A stretch of 64,000 bases of DNA from Desulfobulbaceae bacterium (GTDB lineage: Bacteria > Desulfobacterota > Desulfobulbia > Desulfobulbales > Desulfocapsaceae), in NCBI GenBank assembly GCA_031287565.1, contig JAITSS010000069.1:1-64000 (forward strand), written 5' to 3'. Under the pieces are notes generated by a model that saw only the letters and a program-made list of their open reading frames with translations, was not told where the DNA came from and did no database searches. A program made the translations under genes and the position numbers. Numbering within the stretch: position 1 is the stretch's first letter; each line of letters opens with the position of its first letter. Shown piece after piece: positions 13,401 to 17,837 of this stretch.

Positions 13401-13841
13401 AGCGGCCACGGCACCTTCGACGAGCTGAAAGAGCAGGTGCGGCTGATTGATGTCAACGATAAGGAAGCCGAAGCCGATGATGTGGCGGCGGCACCCGCTT
13501 TGACAGAAAGCGCCGCGACGGGGCCGGAAACGCCTGGCCTCGATACTGGGCATGAACAAGCCGCCGCTGGCGCGGCGCCGGGCGATTCCGAATCGAGCAA
13601 TGGGGATAAATCCGACCTTGAAGCCGCCGAACCCGGCGCGGAAGGTGACGCGGAAAGCGGCGCGGAAAGTGGCGATAGCGCGGAAGATGATAAATTTGGC
13701 CAGGACGATCTGGAGAGCGCGATTGGCGGCAACGGCTTCGATGAAGGCGGTGATGCCGTGACTGGCGGCGACAGCGCCCTGCCGGATCACGATGACCTGA
13801 ATAGTCTGATTGGCGGGAATACGGAAAACGGCGCGGCATAG
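1413..13841 (+). CDS. Giant LapA/BapA-like repeat adhesin secreted by type I secretion
   Basis: A 4142-residue surface adhesin or biofilm-type protein. Residues 1-85 resemble the LapA retention module, which holds such adhesins in the outer-membrane TolC-like pore. A VAAG at 130-133 is placed like the LapG protease site. From about residue 240 to 1900 there are several T1SS-143-type domains of about 150 residues (hallmark: SGLxSNGE followed by FTFTVSA) alternating with related Ig-like domains. VCBS/cadherin-like domains ending in GVND or GAND junctions follow to about 3860. Residues about 3539-3590 form an isolated coiled-coil-like segment. One RTX-like GTAGNDTL/GGAGDD unit at about 3872-3900 leads into a VCA0849-type secretion target domain, then an acidic tail of about 130 residues. 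The start has a strong GGAGG at 1401-1405. No lapB/C/E, lapD or lapG lies in the window, so exporter and protease must be elsewhere. Family confidence is high; substrate is unknown. Confidence 0.93.
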   Translation: MASQRIIGTVSIVHGAVKAVSSAGVERILVVGGPVFVGERIVTGADGVVSIAWLGGQGVSLDLGRMSEILVDDSLFDGAATVAALPQDEAAIITDFEENPELLNTLPPSSSGGAYSVTEAGGSHHYTVAVAAGQEVSPDSGAETRGVLGYSANEDEGFHLTFLDPPGGEGQRLDTANPAIGSDNTSSVAPEPFVAEQSAVNIDLAASISQATVPDTAAPVNPVTPAPIDFAPRLAAAAVDLTDGAYESGKMSIDSPDGIKAIAFTTDSRQLSGLKSDGQNLVWRHETGSNIWTVVTEQDGKEILTVTVDGGGNYAVIQNQPLYSEHRGQDTSIITLPFIVTDDDGDAATANLAITVPMTEPPAPVLSAESVSASAVDAGGAGKFADAASFDLTSLVSSSGVVDDALTFRLAQLNGQDSGLKSNGETVFYKTENGVLTAYTENAAGEQATIFTFTVSASGETAFNMIGAIDHAQPTLDPSGMWVQAESPESQNLTIDLGQYVEVANAYGGATDFSGKIPVTIEDVAPSVDTGLRITGLSVGETVTRPFVTSAEAVSSARFYELDSGYADDMVSRFVSDGQTLHWLAGQDGRSWRLVTDTTGDDVLSIRIGEDGAFSTTLHQNMQDKNNPDASYEISLSLGFAVSDADGDLAQALSSGSVGISLSLNPPVVAADSLVGIAMDGGGAGKFSGQESYDLSALVTSTGIADQAMGFYLADLWQENSGLTSNGEIVYYQTRNTNQNSVLTAYTQDQSGQRHDVFTFTVSANGQTSFNMIGSLDQIDDPTTPENEGAAITVDLGQYVFVSNAGGGSANFAGRIPVTIADAAAAHVTDAGGEASFSGANSYDLASLAAAADLAAAGATFSLADMNGQDSGLKSNGETVFYKTENGVLTAYTENATGEQATIFTFTVSASGQTAFNMTGTLDHARPTMDPSGMWVQAESQESLSMIIDLGEYVRMTDASGTTVEFTGHIPITIDDVTPTADTSFRLDLTDGAVSEQPGFITSAEAFTVNFLNINYEEHGDISHYMSGGQALSWHQDEQKQNTWSIVREDGEQVFTFTIHGDGSVSAESLREMYDANPDNWGAPPEFSLEFQITDADGDQAVVMSSGSMVVDLPVAVTPPAPVLASDMATIDATDGGGALFNGDDNSADLSALFSGNGFAGEGKLDLTFRFKEIEGEESGLTSNGETIYYRATGETLTAYTQDESGNTQTIFTLTSEKSGQVAFNMTGTVDHIDNPHTEADEGQSLTIDLGQYIVATNAQGGSVTLDGHVPLTIHDATPTAGELTLSPSQAGAVNLDYTWHMDEVLANSPYTNYGQYHTADGTVYYEMYAITEWTQVGGHTWVEQGLPTGLTSNGREVLVINDDWHEESPYTHHIIGYVESEGGKRETVFTLSFDYYTDPRLVEEGGSGSVNGLVQLHVTGAIDLDASGQAMPFDIGQFFYVGNQDGLYTDPEGDSYGLEAGLFAPPIGDPWAGFVNADGALPVDSADAIVAAAFDIDDQQLAGLKACGQTLVWEHEEGSDTYRVVTSYDQTTVLTVTVSADGQYAARQSESIYLAAGSGATAQPTLTLPFTVTDQDGDQGAGNLHIALGLGQPSSPSLTDASAAITATDGGGQGEIDGAASYDLSALVKDDGGGISFQLAHLTDFKSGLTSNGAAVLYTTDGDTLTATADGETIFTLTVEADGTAVFSMVGALDHFKANDETLSGLDLGQFVQAVNADGGQTKLTGKILASIADSTPEVASDAAITLTATEPSVSEALATSADGVATIALQPSDDQLVNIRSEGLELFWKQSGDAWKIVNENDESVMTVILGKDGSVHIDQHRQIHYAEAGHEAENTATITIPFTVTDADGDSASNSFTLTAPVVEIPTPPQITGVVNQAITEDVLAPDGLIAAGQSILISTITAVDTDGAQQVIFSIDGDKTAILKGVNGEEIQLGVYRVESDGSLWLDMDAGLDEAAQAAVNAMHHGNSYQLSDVMVTISDGKDNTYLKAQPGVTGVNDRPELQNATAYGDEDVVLRGSLADTMSDADAGDKHTFAISGEIFFNEEKYSADELGLSLGKDGSYSVDTTKAIYQRLTEGQTGELQFSYTVRDSSGSATATSEAATMTIEIAGHAETLGEHDLTEAAVGGATPTNIALDLEKTVSHDNIVSVGFTVSDTNGEIAAGVDTLYLHYDGATGAATWSDLADGAVGHMAYDQTSGKINVAIYDQKDGAGHALPGDFSHEYQVTVTPNDGGGSAIEAVPLTLTINGSDDTAVFAERPFSHDNPNMVLTPYVVEGASNILTGSIAVSDVDDPSGSERFAIWNGKHGAASEYLQGVWDEASNTGVFTLDNSQITLSFSEEDGWRYEYESNAKANAGGGVINDIIKLRAYDPDVYDANDPATYSEKGFTATVVTAQPVDGGPKAVLDLLTVQAGADGAANVALSLNGLPIDDRGINVLDNDLTHTGADGAVWSGSSWQTNASMTLPQSVAAGGEKVYAGLYGNLIIAADGVARYELDPAKSANVRALLPTDDSLRDSFTYEIVENGKTVLGVMIVNIQGVNDSPSLALPKMSLNVSASWNPGYEHPEAGVIKGTVIDPDINDSHHFVFATKVDAASDSTLREVGEADGYGNMVLHVDKSLAQVLTTAENNTVNNYGLTNAAFDPDHNGQQGIQIDLIAKHIYEAPHGWLLDHGDGTFSFVVDRSNQQVMDLTSIDSSYLTDTFYVKAVDAAGAESAWSELSVTITGANDKPIVKPFGSDSNDFYGNMWRVDDAGEKVVFIGQNTATMASPGALDFTPGSLNNISYLYDNVYTPDSGGSVYLYKSATEASQGTIPIYARLGADGAMVGVGNLYLSQSYVYFYPSTNFGDLLKLRGEVSELFTDAAGTKPFTGVWAASAYSDQTTDISRAEHSFIPMNLKLVFADEAPTLYCDGKRVPTTDAAIDASGKIQFNDLEGEGLTLQVWDFTLNDWRTIEADNTKIATEHGSLRVDQDGSWRFNADTGATGLDNIRVRVLEQDDPRYAADTENQSTESVLSLEIGDYEGQSVVRLVDDIVGGTYAGNRNTMSINLLGNDQGAQNLHIMNAGVYEVYQQWITADGHSAQASVADGQVAKYLVSGAERFEFFVQEMNIAVNENGQGQVSEYIGSGYISGSQVYSAIVYDRETGSRFAINDQTAPGILSWIKNNITGNDATGDAAAREMLRVQLPYQVQDPATGEVLQANLVIDFSKILVNHSPTLYSTYTYYVGQYENLNYSVGQFSYDQDLGDIYGSQVSIGENPTVSNGKLVFDANHRQPLVTDGQANTLENYILQQGGSINYTTGIVTGPTDSTTGKTTTITLDVPVYRNVGGVAVEVGVVTYSITSLGGQVQIGVDVNGQPIMVGGGTTFGNSGVFTLHHADPDAPEDALLRQAISEITAAMRDSHENNSVAIGQTNITVLDPQGSGYNGYNNTVYWSGKDVLMGNGAGTQLAYNAPAPDFSVGTAEDVASQAVNIMGGTQHTASTNRVDASGWDHFIINGVEQAVSASGVTTWNGQYGVLKYDPSKAAAAQCFSYEHYDVATTKAELQEAREALALARQLGADNIDELATAVTALEAQLEAARLVVGLRGDSDPLMERFDYTLVDKNGESGSGAVTITVQGKDSAFTYDKNYTREMTEGQGLVAGSMGEVVANPDMGYISRYILTYGGVTYGESGGDVTIETEYGRLYFNADSGIWSFQDDGGLQAGETASLKISIELQLGHRENGIYLVDRESGTVDCRLELQGVNNAPTVFVGNQIVAGLDEAVRTAGAFSWTDVDNTAGFNLTASHDGQSGQVLNGVYTVAGGYGSLSFPMVGDGGASWEYAANAQAVAAAAALGDHRVADNFEVSVTDAGGATSSKTMTFYAVDGEHVTGTAGNDTLVGAADKANVIQGGAGDDVIDLSASLQDILVWDFDDIGTPEAPAHDTVMGFTVGLNQDADMMDLRGLLGSDSEKFSDLLSYRVEDGNTTISIKAGVDDEAASQEITLTGVELNAADSGHGTFDELKEQVRLIDVNDKEAEADDVAAAPALTESAATGPETPGLDTGHEQAAAGAAPGDSESSNGDKSDLEAAEPGAEGDAESGAESGDSAEDDKFGQDDLESAIGGNGFDEGGDAVTGGDSALPDHDDLNSLIGGNTENGAA
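2658..2808 (+). repeat. Intragenic duplication, copy 1
   Basis: By eye this 151-bp stretch differs from 4017-4167 at about five positions. The two lie 1359 bp (453 codons) apart in frame, inside two T1SS-143 domains of the adhesin. Other domain copies have diverged far more, so this pair suggests recent duplication or gene conversion. Confidence 0.85.
4017..4167 (+). repeat. Intragenic duplication, copy 2
   Basis: This is the partner of the segment at 2658-2808. The differences are mostly silent third-position changes, with two substitutions, one Ala to Thr and one Glu to Gln. Confidence 0.85.
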
Positions 13842-13931
13842 CGTCCGGAAACACCCAGACTGAAGCCTTCGTTGCGCTCGTAATGATATGAAATAATTAA
13901 AGAATATCATTTCGAGCGCCGCGAGAAATAC

Positions 13932-13959
13932 GTAGGGACACGGCGCGCCGTGTCCCTAC
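13932..13959. repeat. Perfect 28-bp palindrome
   Basis: The half-site is GTAGGGACACGGCG, followed directly by its exact complement. An identical copy lies at 14225-14252, and looser variants occur near 544-568, 20471-20493, 38066-38093 and 43932-43951, always between genes. Confidence 0.9.
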
Positions 13960-13968
13960 TCTACTTCC

Positions 13969-14075
13969 GTCATTCCCGCGCAAGCGGGAATCCAGACTGC
14001 CCGTTTCTCTGCATTTTCTTGATGCCCCTGGATGCCCGCTGAAAACGCGCGGGCATGACGTTATGAGGCATTCCC
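13969..14075 (+). repeat. Composite repeat, copy 2 (right of adhesin)
   Basis: A full-length composite of the unit A and unit B hairpins, in the same orientation as the copy at 128-234 and about 96% identical by eye. With that copy it brackets 13.7 kb that contains the adhesin gene alone. Confidence 0.85.
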
Positions 14076-14108
14076 GCGTTTCCTTCCGTCATTCCCGCGC
14101 TTTCTCCC

Positions 14109-14195
14109 GTCATTCCCGCGCAAGCGGGAATCCAGACTGCCCGTTTCTCTGCATTTTCTTGATGTCCCTGGATGCCCGCTGAAAACGCGCGGGCA
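14109..14195 (+). repeat. Composite repeat, copy 3, truncated
   Basis: The same composite as at 13969, but it stops early in the second arm of the unit B hairpin, where the sequence changes to GCAGACGG. Confidence 0.8.
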
Positions 14196-14224
14196 GACGG
14201 TGCTAGCGGCCCGCCGCGCCTGTG

Positions 14225-14252
14225 GTAGGGACACGGCGCGCCGTGTCCCTAC
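14225..14252. repeat. Perfect 28-bp palindrome, second copy
   Basis: Identical to the palindrome at 13932-13959, 293 bp away. Confidence 0.9.
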
Positions 14253-14597
14253 TCTGCAAGCCATACATGAAGCGGGATAAAGCGCCCGTTCGTGGTGAGA
14301 AGCCTGTCGAACCACGAACGGTTTCGCCCTTCGATATGCTTCTCAGGGCGAACGGAAAAACAACTTGCGCAGATATTCATGGCTATAAATAGGTGAATAA
14401 GGGCCGGGTATTCCGGTTGTTTCCTCACTATTATCTTCTCTTTGTCCATGCGCGGGTCACAATCTCGGCAAAGCGCGTCGCCGAAAATCCGGCCAAATCA
14501 GTCCGGCGAAATCCATCAATCCGCGCCGGAAAAAAGCGCTTGACGCCGCTTGCCCACGCCTGTATTTTCACACAAAATTATTTTCAATAACACAAAA

Positions 14598-14631
14598 CGG
14601 TCGCAACGACCGCTGGACGTTCAGCGGGTCG
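14598..14631 (+). promoter_or_regulatory. Alternative hairpins upstream of the nickel transporter operon
   Basis: CGACCG at 14607-14612 can pair with CGGTCG at 14598-14603 around a three-base loop. It can instead form the 5' arm of a longer stem, 14607-14615 with 14622-14631, that has a six-base loop and one bulge. The two structures exclude each other, as in attenuators and riboswitches. It matches no known metal-sensing RNA that I recognise. The distance to the first gene is about 115-150 bases. Confidence 0.35.
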
Positions 14632-14745
14632 CAGTGAAAAACGCCACATATTTTTTCTGCTTATTTCTTGTAACAAACTGATTTCACGATTTTTTCGTCA
14701 TACCGTTCGCGGTCTCTCTATCAACCTCTGCCAATTGGTGCCAAT

Positions 14746-15555
14746 ATGGGAATGAACATGTCGATTTTCTCTCGCGCAAGTCTAGCTTGTTCCTGCCTGG
14801 TCGCGGCTTCTGCCTGCCTGCCGCCGCAAACCGCCGAGGCCCATTTCGGCGCGATCATTCCCAGCGACAATATTGTCAGCGAGGCGGCGCAAACCACCCT
14901 CATTCTCGATGTCGAATTCCTTCATCCTTTTGAGCAAAATTTTATGCCGATGGCCAGGCCGAACGCCTTCGGCGTGCTGCATCGCGGCCAGAAAACCGAT
15001 CTTATTTCCACTCTGAAGGAACGAAAAATACAGGAAAAAGATGGGGAGGTCGCCGCCTGGCGAGCCAAATACCCAATCAAGCAGCCCGGCGATTACACAT
15101 TTTATGTCGAGCCGCAGCCATATTGGGAACCAGCGGAGGATTCTTACATCATTCATTACACCAAGGTTTGTGTGCAGGCTTTGGGTATGGAGGATGGTTG
15201 GGATGAGCCGGTCGGCCTGAAAACGGAAATCATCCCGCTGACCCGCCCCTATGGATTATGGAGCGGCAATCTGTTCACTGGCAGGGTGTTGCGCGACGGT
15301 AAACCCCTGGCCGGGGCTGAAGTTGAGGTGGAATATCTCAATGCTGACGCCAAAGTTCACGCGCCCGCTGACGCCTATATCACCCAGGTGGTGAAAACCG
15401 ATGAACGAGGCATTTTCAGCTACGCCATGCCGCGCGCCGGTTGGTGGGGATTCGCCGCCTTGAGCGAGGACGACCGGAAAATTAGGCATGACGGGGTGGA
15501 AAAATCGGTGGAAATCGGCGCGGTGTATTGGGTGCGCGTCGCCGACATGCGTTGA
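14746..15555 (+). CDS. nikK: Periplasmic DUF4198 component of Ni/Co ECF transporter (NikK-like)
   Basis: 269 residues: an N-terminal signal peptide (residues about 1-32) ending in AEA, then a mature domain beginning HFGAIIPS, typical of the DUF4198 family found with nickel/cobalt ECF transporters. Proteins of this family are thought to bind Ni2+ or Co2+ in the periplasm and pass it to the CbiM/NikM membrane subunit. The C-terminal half (about 175-265) looks like an immunoglobulin-type fold with [11 protein letters not shown] and GWWGF motifs. It is the first gene of a tight operon (16 bases to the next gene). Start codons at 14752 or 14758 are also possible; the GGGA at 14748-14751 fits 14758 best. 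Specificity (nickel versus cobalt) cannot be decided from sequence. Confidence 0.82.
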   Translation: MGMNMSIFSRASLACSCLVAASACLPPQTAEAHFGAIIPSDNIVSEAAQTTLILDVEFLHPFEQNFMPMARPNAFGVLHRGQKTDLISTLKERKIQEKDGEVAAWRAKYPIKQPGDYTFYVEPQPYWEPAEDSYIIHYTKVCVQALGMEDGWDEPVGLKTEIIPLTRPYGLWSGNLFTGRVLRDGKPLAGAEVEVEYLNADAKVHAPADAYITQVVKTDERGIFSYAMPRAGWWGFAALSEDDRKIRHDGVEKSVEIGAVYWVRVADMR

Positions 15556-15571
15556 AAAAGGTGGAGAAAAG

Positions 15572-15907
15572 ATGAAGCGAATCGTCCGCTTTTGTTTGCT
15601 CGCGTTGTTTGTCGCTTGCTGTTGGCCGCCGACCGCCGCTTTGGCGCATAAGGTAACAATTTTCGCCTATACTGAAGGAGATACGGTTTATAGCGAAAGT
15701 TATTTCTCGGATGGCGATCCGGTTCTCGGTGGCCTGGTCACGGTGGCCGACGCCCAAGGGAAACAAGTCTTGTCAGGCAAAACTGACCAGGACGGCCATT
15801 TTCATTTCCCGATGCCCACGCCGAAAAGCGATCTGGTTTTGTCGCTTGACGCCTCAATGGGGCACAAGGCGATCTTTACTCTGAAGCTGGACGAGGCGGC
15901 GCCATGA
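15572..15907 (+). CDS. nikL: NikL-like periplasmic protein, N-terminal part
   Basis: 111 residues. A signal peptide ends at AALA, so the mature protein would begin with His (HKVTIFAY). The rest is a small beta-rich domain with a GGLVTVADAQGKQV...TDQDGHFHF pattern, like the amino half of NikL from Ni/Co ECF systems. The usual family member continues into a C-terminal helix and membrane anchor; here that part is encoded by the next gene, which overlaps by four bases. I chose ATG 15572 because GGTGGAGAAAAG lies just upstream and the codons before it do not form a signal peptide. It probably takes part in periplasmic metal capture for the CbiM subunit. Confidence 0.75.
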   Translation: MKRIVRFCLLALFVACCWPPTAALAHKVTIFAYTEGDTVYSESYFSDGDPVLGGLVTVADAQGKQVLSGKTDQDGHFHFPMPTPKSDLVLSLDASMGHKAIFTLKLDEAAP

Positions 15908-16260
15908 AATTCGCCAAGACCGCCATCCGTTGCGCGGTGTTTCTGGGGCTGTTTGCGCCGCTGGTTTTGATCGCCCAGGTCACGGCGGCGGCGGAACCTC
16001 CATCATCCGATTCCGACAAGGCGGTCGAATCTCCCATTCCCGCCGTGACTGACGGCGGCGATTGTCCGACTTTAGCGGCGATGATGCGGGAACACCAGGC
16101 CGCCACCGCCCGCGACCTGCGCCAGATCAAACGCGATATGGCCATGTTGCGGCAAAGTCTCGATAAGCCGGGAATCGCCGCCATCTTTTCCGGCATTGGC
16201 TACATTTTCGGCCTGTTCGGTGTCGCGGCCTTTGTCGCTTCACGAAGCAAAAAAAACTGA
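15904..16260 (+). CDS. NikL-like C-terminal membrane-anchor protein
   Basis: 118 residues, overlapping the previous gene by ATGA. It has its own signal sequence (residues about 1-30, ending TAAAEP), a short linker, a helical segment around 60-85 (MMREHQAATARDLRQIKRD) and a C-terminal membrane helix with GIGYIFGLFGVAAF. That last motif is the usual C-terminal signature of NikL. The protein therefore looks like the carboxyl half of NikL encoded as a separate, independently exported protein. It is not a simple frameshift, because it carries a full signal peptide. Function in metal uptake is inferred from its place between nikL and nikM. Confidence 0.7.
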   Translation: MKFAKTAIRCAVFLGLFAPLVLIAQVTAAAEPPSSDSDKAVESPIPAVTDGGDCPTLAAMMREHQAATARDLRQIKRDMAMLRQSLDKPGIAAIFSGIGYIFGLFGVAAFVASRSKKN

Positions 16261-16272
16261 GGGTCGCTCATT

Positions 16273-16911
16273 ATGCACATTTCCGATGGCGTGTTGCCGA
16301 TCAGCGTTTCCGTGGCCGCCTATGTCGCGGCGGGCGCGGGCGTGGCCGTCAGCCTGCGTTTTTTACGTCCGGAGGATTTGCCGAAGATCGCCGTCGTCAC
16401 CTCGGCTTTTTTCGTCGCCTCGCTCATTTCCGTGCCGATGGGACCAACCAGCGTGCATCTGCTCTTGCCGGGAATTGTTGGCATTTTGCTTGGCCCAGCG
16501 GCCTTTTTGAGCATTGCCGTCGGCCTCATCTTGCAATGTTTTCTCTTCCAATTCGGCGGCATAACCGCTTTAGGCGTCAACGCCCTGATGATGGGCGTTC
16601 CGGCCCTGGTTTGCGCCGGTCTCTTTCGTTGGCTGCAAAATGGCGATAGGCGGCGGGCGATGTGCAGCGGCGCTTTGGTCGGCGGCTTAGGCACGGCTTT
16701 GGCCGCGTGTTTTCTCGCGCTGTTTCTCGCTACCGCCGGGGAAAATTTTTTCGCGGCCGCCAAACTGGCGTTGGTGGCGCACGCGCCGGTGGTGATTCTG
16801 GAAGCGGTGGTGACGGCGGCGATGACAGGATTTTTGTTCCGCGTCAAACCAGAGCTTCTTTGCCTGCCGCCCCGGTCTAAGTGGCGAGGGAAGGGTGACT
16901 GTTCATTGTGA
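16273..16911 (+). CDS. cbiM: CbiM/NikM substrate-binding membrane subunit of Ni/Co ECF transporter
   Basis: 212 residues, strongly hydrophobic, with about six membrane segments. It begins MHISDG. In this family the N-terminal Met and His2 coordinate the metal ion inside the membrane protein, and both are present. Conserved features include VPMGPTSVHLLLPG (about 56-69), LQCFLFQFGGITALGVN (about 86-102) and a late segment with HAPVVILEAVVTA. It is the S-component that takes up Ni2+ or Co2+ with the CbiQ T-component and CbiO ATPase encoded next. The start of cbiQ (GTG) overlaps its stop. Confidence 0.9.
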   Translation: MHISDGVLPISVSVAAYVAAGAGVAVSLRFLRPEDLPKIAVVTSAFFVASLISVPMGPTSVHLLLPGIVGILLGPAAFLSIAVGLILQCFLFQFGGITALGVNALMMGVPALVCAGLFRWLQNGDRRRAMCSGALVGGLGTALAACFLALFLATAGENFFAAAKLALVAHAPVVILEAVVTAAMTGFLFRVKPELLCLPPRSKWRGKGDCSL

Positions 16912-17837
16912 ATGCCGCGCTTTCCTGGCTTGAATCGCTCCTGGTGTTGGCGGGATTGTTGTCGCCGCTGATGCTGCCGATGCTGTATTTTCTCCTGTAT
17001 CGTCCGAAACGTCGCGACGGCTTGGCCTCGCCGATTGATTCCCTTGATGCGCGGGCGGCGCGGCCATCTTTTTTTCAGCGCTGGCACTGCGGCCTCAAAG
17101 TCGCTTGCCTGCTTGCTACCTGCTTTTTGTTCATTTCGCCGCGCGGTCTCGCCGTCTGTCTCGCCGATGTGGCCATCGCCCTGTTGGCGACGGCTTTGTC
17201 GCGTCCATCCTGGCGGCGGGTTTTGGCTCGCTTGGCCGCCATGTCAGGTTTTTTGACCATGCTGTTGCTCATGCTGCCGTTCAGCGGTGCGGTTCAGGCG
17301 GGCGAACCGACCTATTCGCTGGCCTTTTTGCCGGATTCCTTGCCGTTGCGGCTTTCCGGTTTGGGCGCGGCGACGCTGATTATTTTGAAAGCGACCGCCG
17401 TCGCCCTCTTGATGGAGCCGATGCTTTCGACCGCCACTCTGGCTGACACTCTGCACGGATTCAGGCAGTTGGGCGTTCCGGCTTCCCTCACCCAAATGCT
17501 GCTTTTATGCCATCGCTATATTTTTGTCTTTCAGCACGAGGCGGCGCGGATGTGGCGGGGAATGCGGCTGCGTGGTTTTGTCGCCGGGGCCAATGCCGCG
17601 AGTCTGTTTGCTATCGGCAATTTCCTGGGGATGCTGTTCGTGCGTTCATTTGAGCGCACGCAGCGGGTTTACGAAGCGATGCTCTGCCGTGGGTTCACCG
17701 GTGAAATGCCGCGAGCCGCCGCCCCGCCGATGACGGCGCGGGATGCGCTGAAGGCGCTTTTCTGGTTGGCGCTGGCCGTTTCGCCGCTCGTGACCGAGAT
17801 GTATTTCGCTGATTTTATGCGATTTTTGGGCGAGTGA
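16908..17837 (+). CDS. cbiQ: CbiQ/NikQ ECF transporter T-component
   Basis: 309 residues with several membrane helices. It couples ATP hydrolysis by CbiO to movement of the CbiM subunit. Both coupling motifs of ECF T-components are visible: ARMWRGMRLRGF near 218-229 and ERTQRVYEAMLCRGF near 248-262, each ending in Arg-Gly. It starts with GTG at 16908 within the stop of cbiM, so the two are likely translationally coupled, and the cbiO ATG follows directly after its stop. The insertion of about 40 charged residues after the first helix (about 30-50) is a little longer than usual. Confidence 0.9.
   Translation: MNAALSWLESLLVLAGLLSPLMLPMLYFLLYRPKRRDGLASPIDSLDARAARPSFFQRWHCGLKVACLLATCFLFISPRGLAVCLADVAIALLATALSRPSWRRVLARLAAMSGFLTMLLLMLPFSGAVQAGEPTYSLAFLPDSLPLRLSGLGAATLIILKATAVALLMEPMLSTATLADTLHGFRQLGVPASLTQMLLLCHRYIFVFQHEAARMWRGMRLRGFVAGANAASLFAIGNFLGMLFVRSFERTQRVYEAMLCRGFTGEMPRAAAPPMTARDALKALFWLALAVSPLVTEMYFADFMRFLGE

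Larger units (their letters stand above)
13842..14745. other. Repeat-rich intergenic region between adhesin and nickel transporter
   Basis: No gene is seen in about 900 bases. It holds two perfect 28-bp palindromes (13932-13959 and 14225-14252), two copies of the A+B composite repeat, and an A/T-rich stretch from about 14380 to 14745 that probably contains the promoter and leader of the nickel transporter operon. No recognisable NikR-type operator and no cobalamin riboswitch box was found. Confidence 0.6.

Noticed and set aside
13461-13854. Minus-strand Arg-rich frames at the adhesin end
   Set aside because: They are antisense shadows of the acidic tail codons, with no start signals.
12522-13910. 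Long minus-strand frames inside the adhesin (also 9579-10778 and 6015-7031)
   Set aside because: They arise from the codon bias of the plus-strand gene, with repetitive low-complexity translations and no recognisable family.
14400-14745. NikR operator or cobalamin riboswitch before the nickel/cobalt operon
   Set aside because: No paired NikR-like half-sites and no B12-box-like sequence were found.
15880-15930. Frameshift splitting nikL
   Set aside because: The second frame begins with its own ATG, a full signal peptide and an ATGA overlap, which is normal operon structure and not an error.
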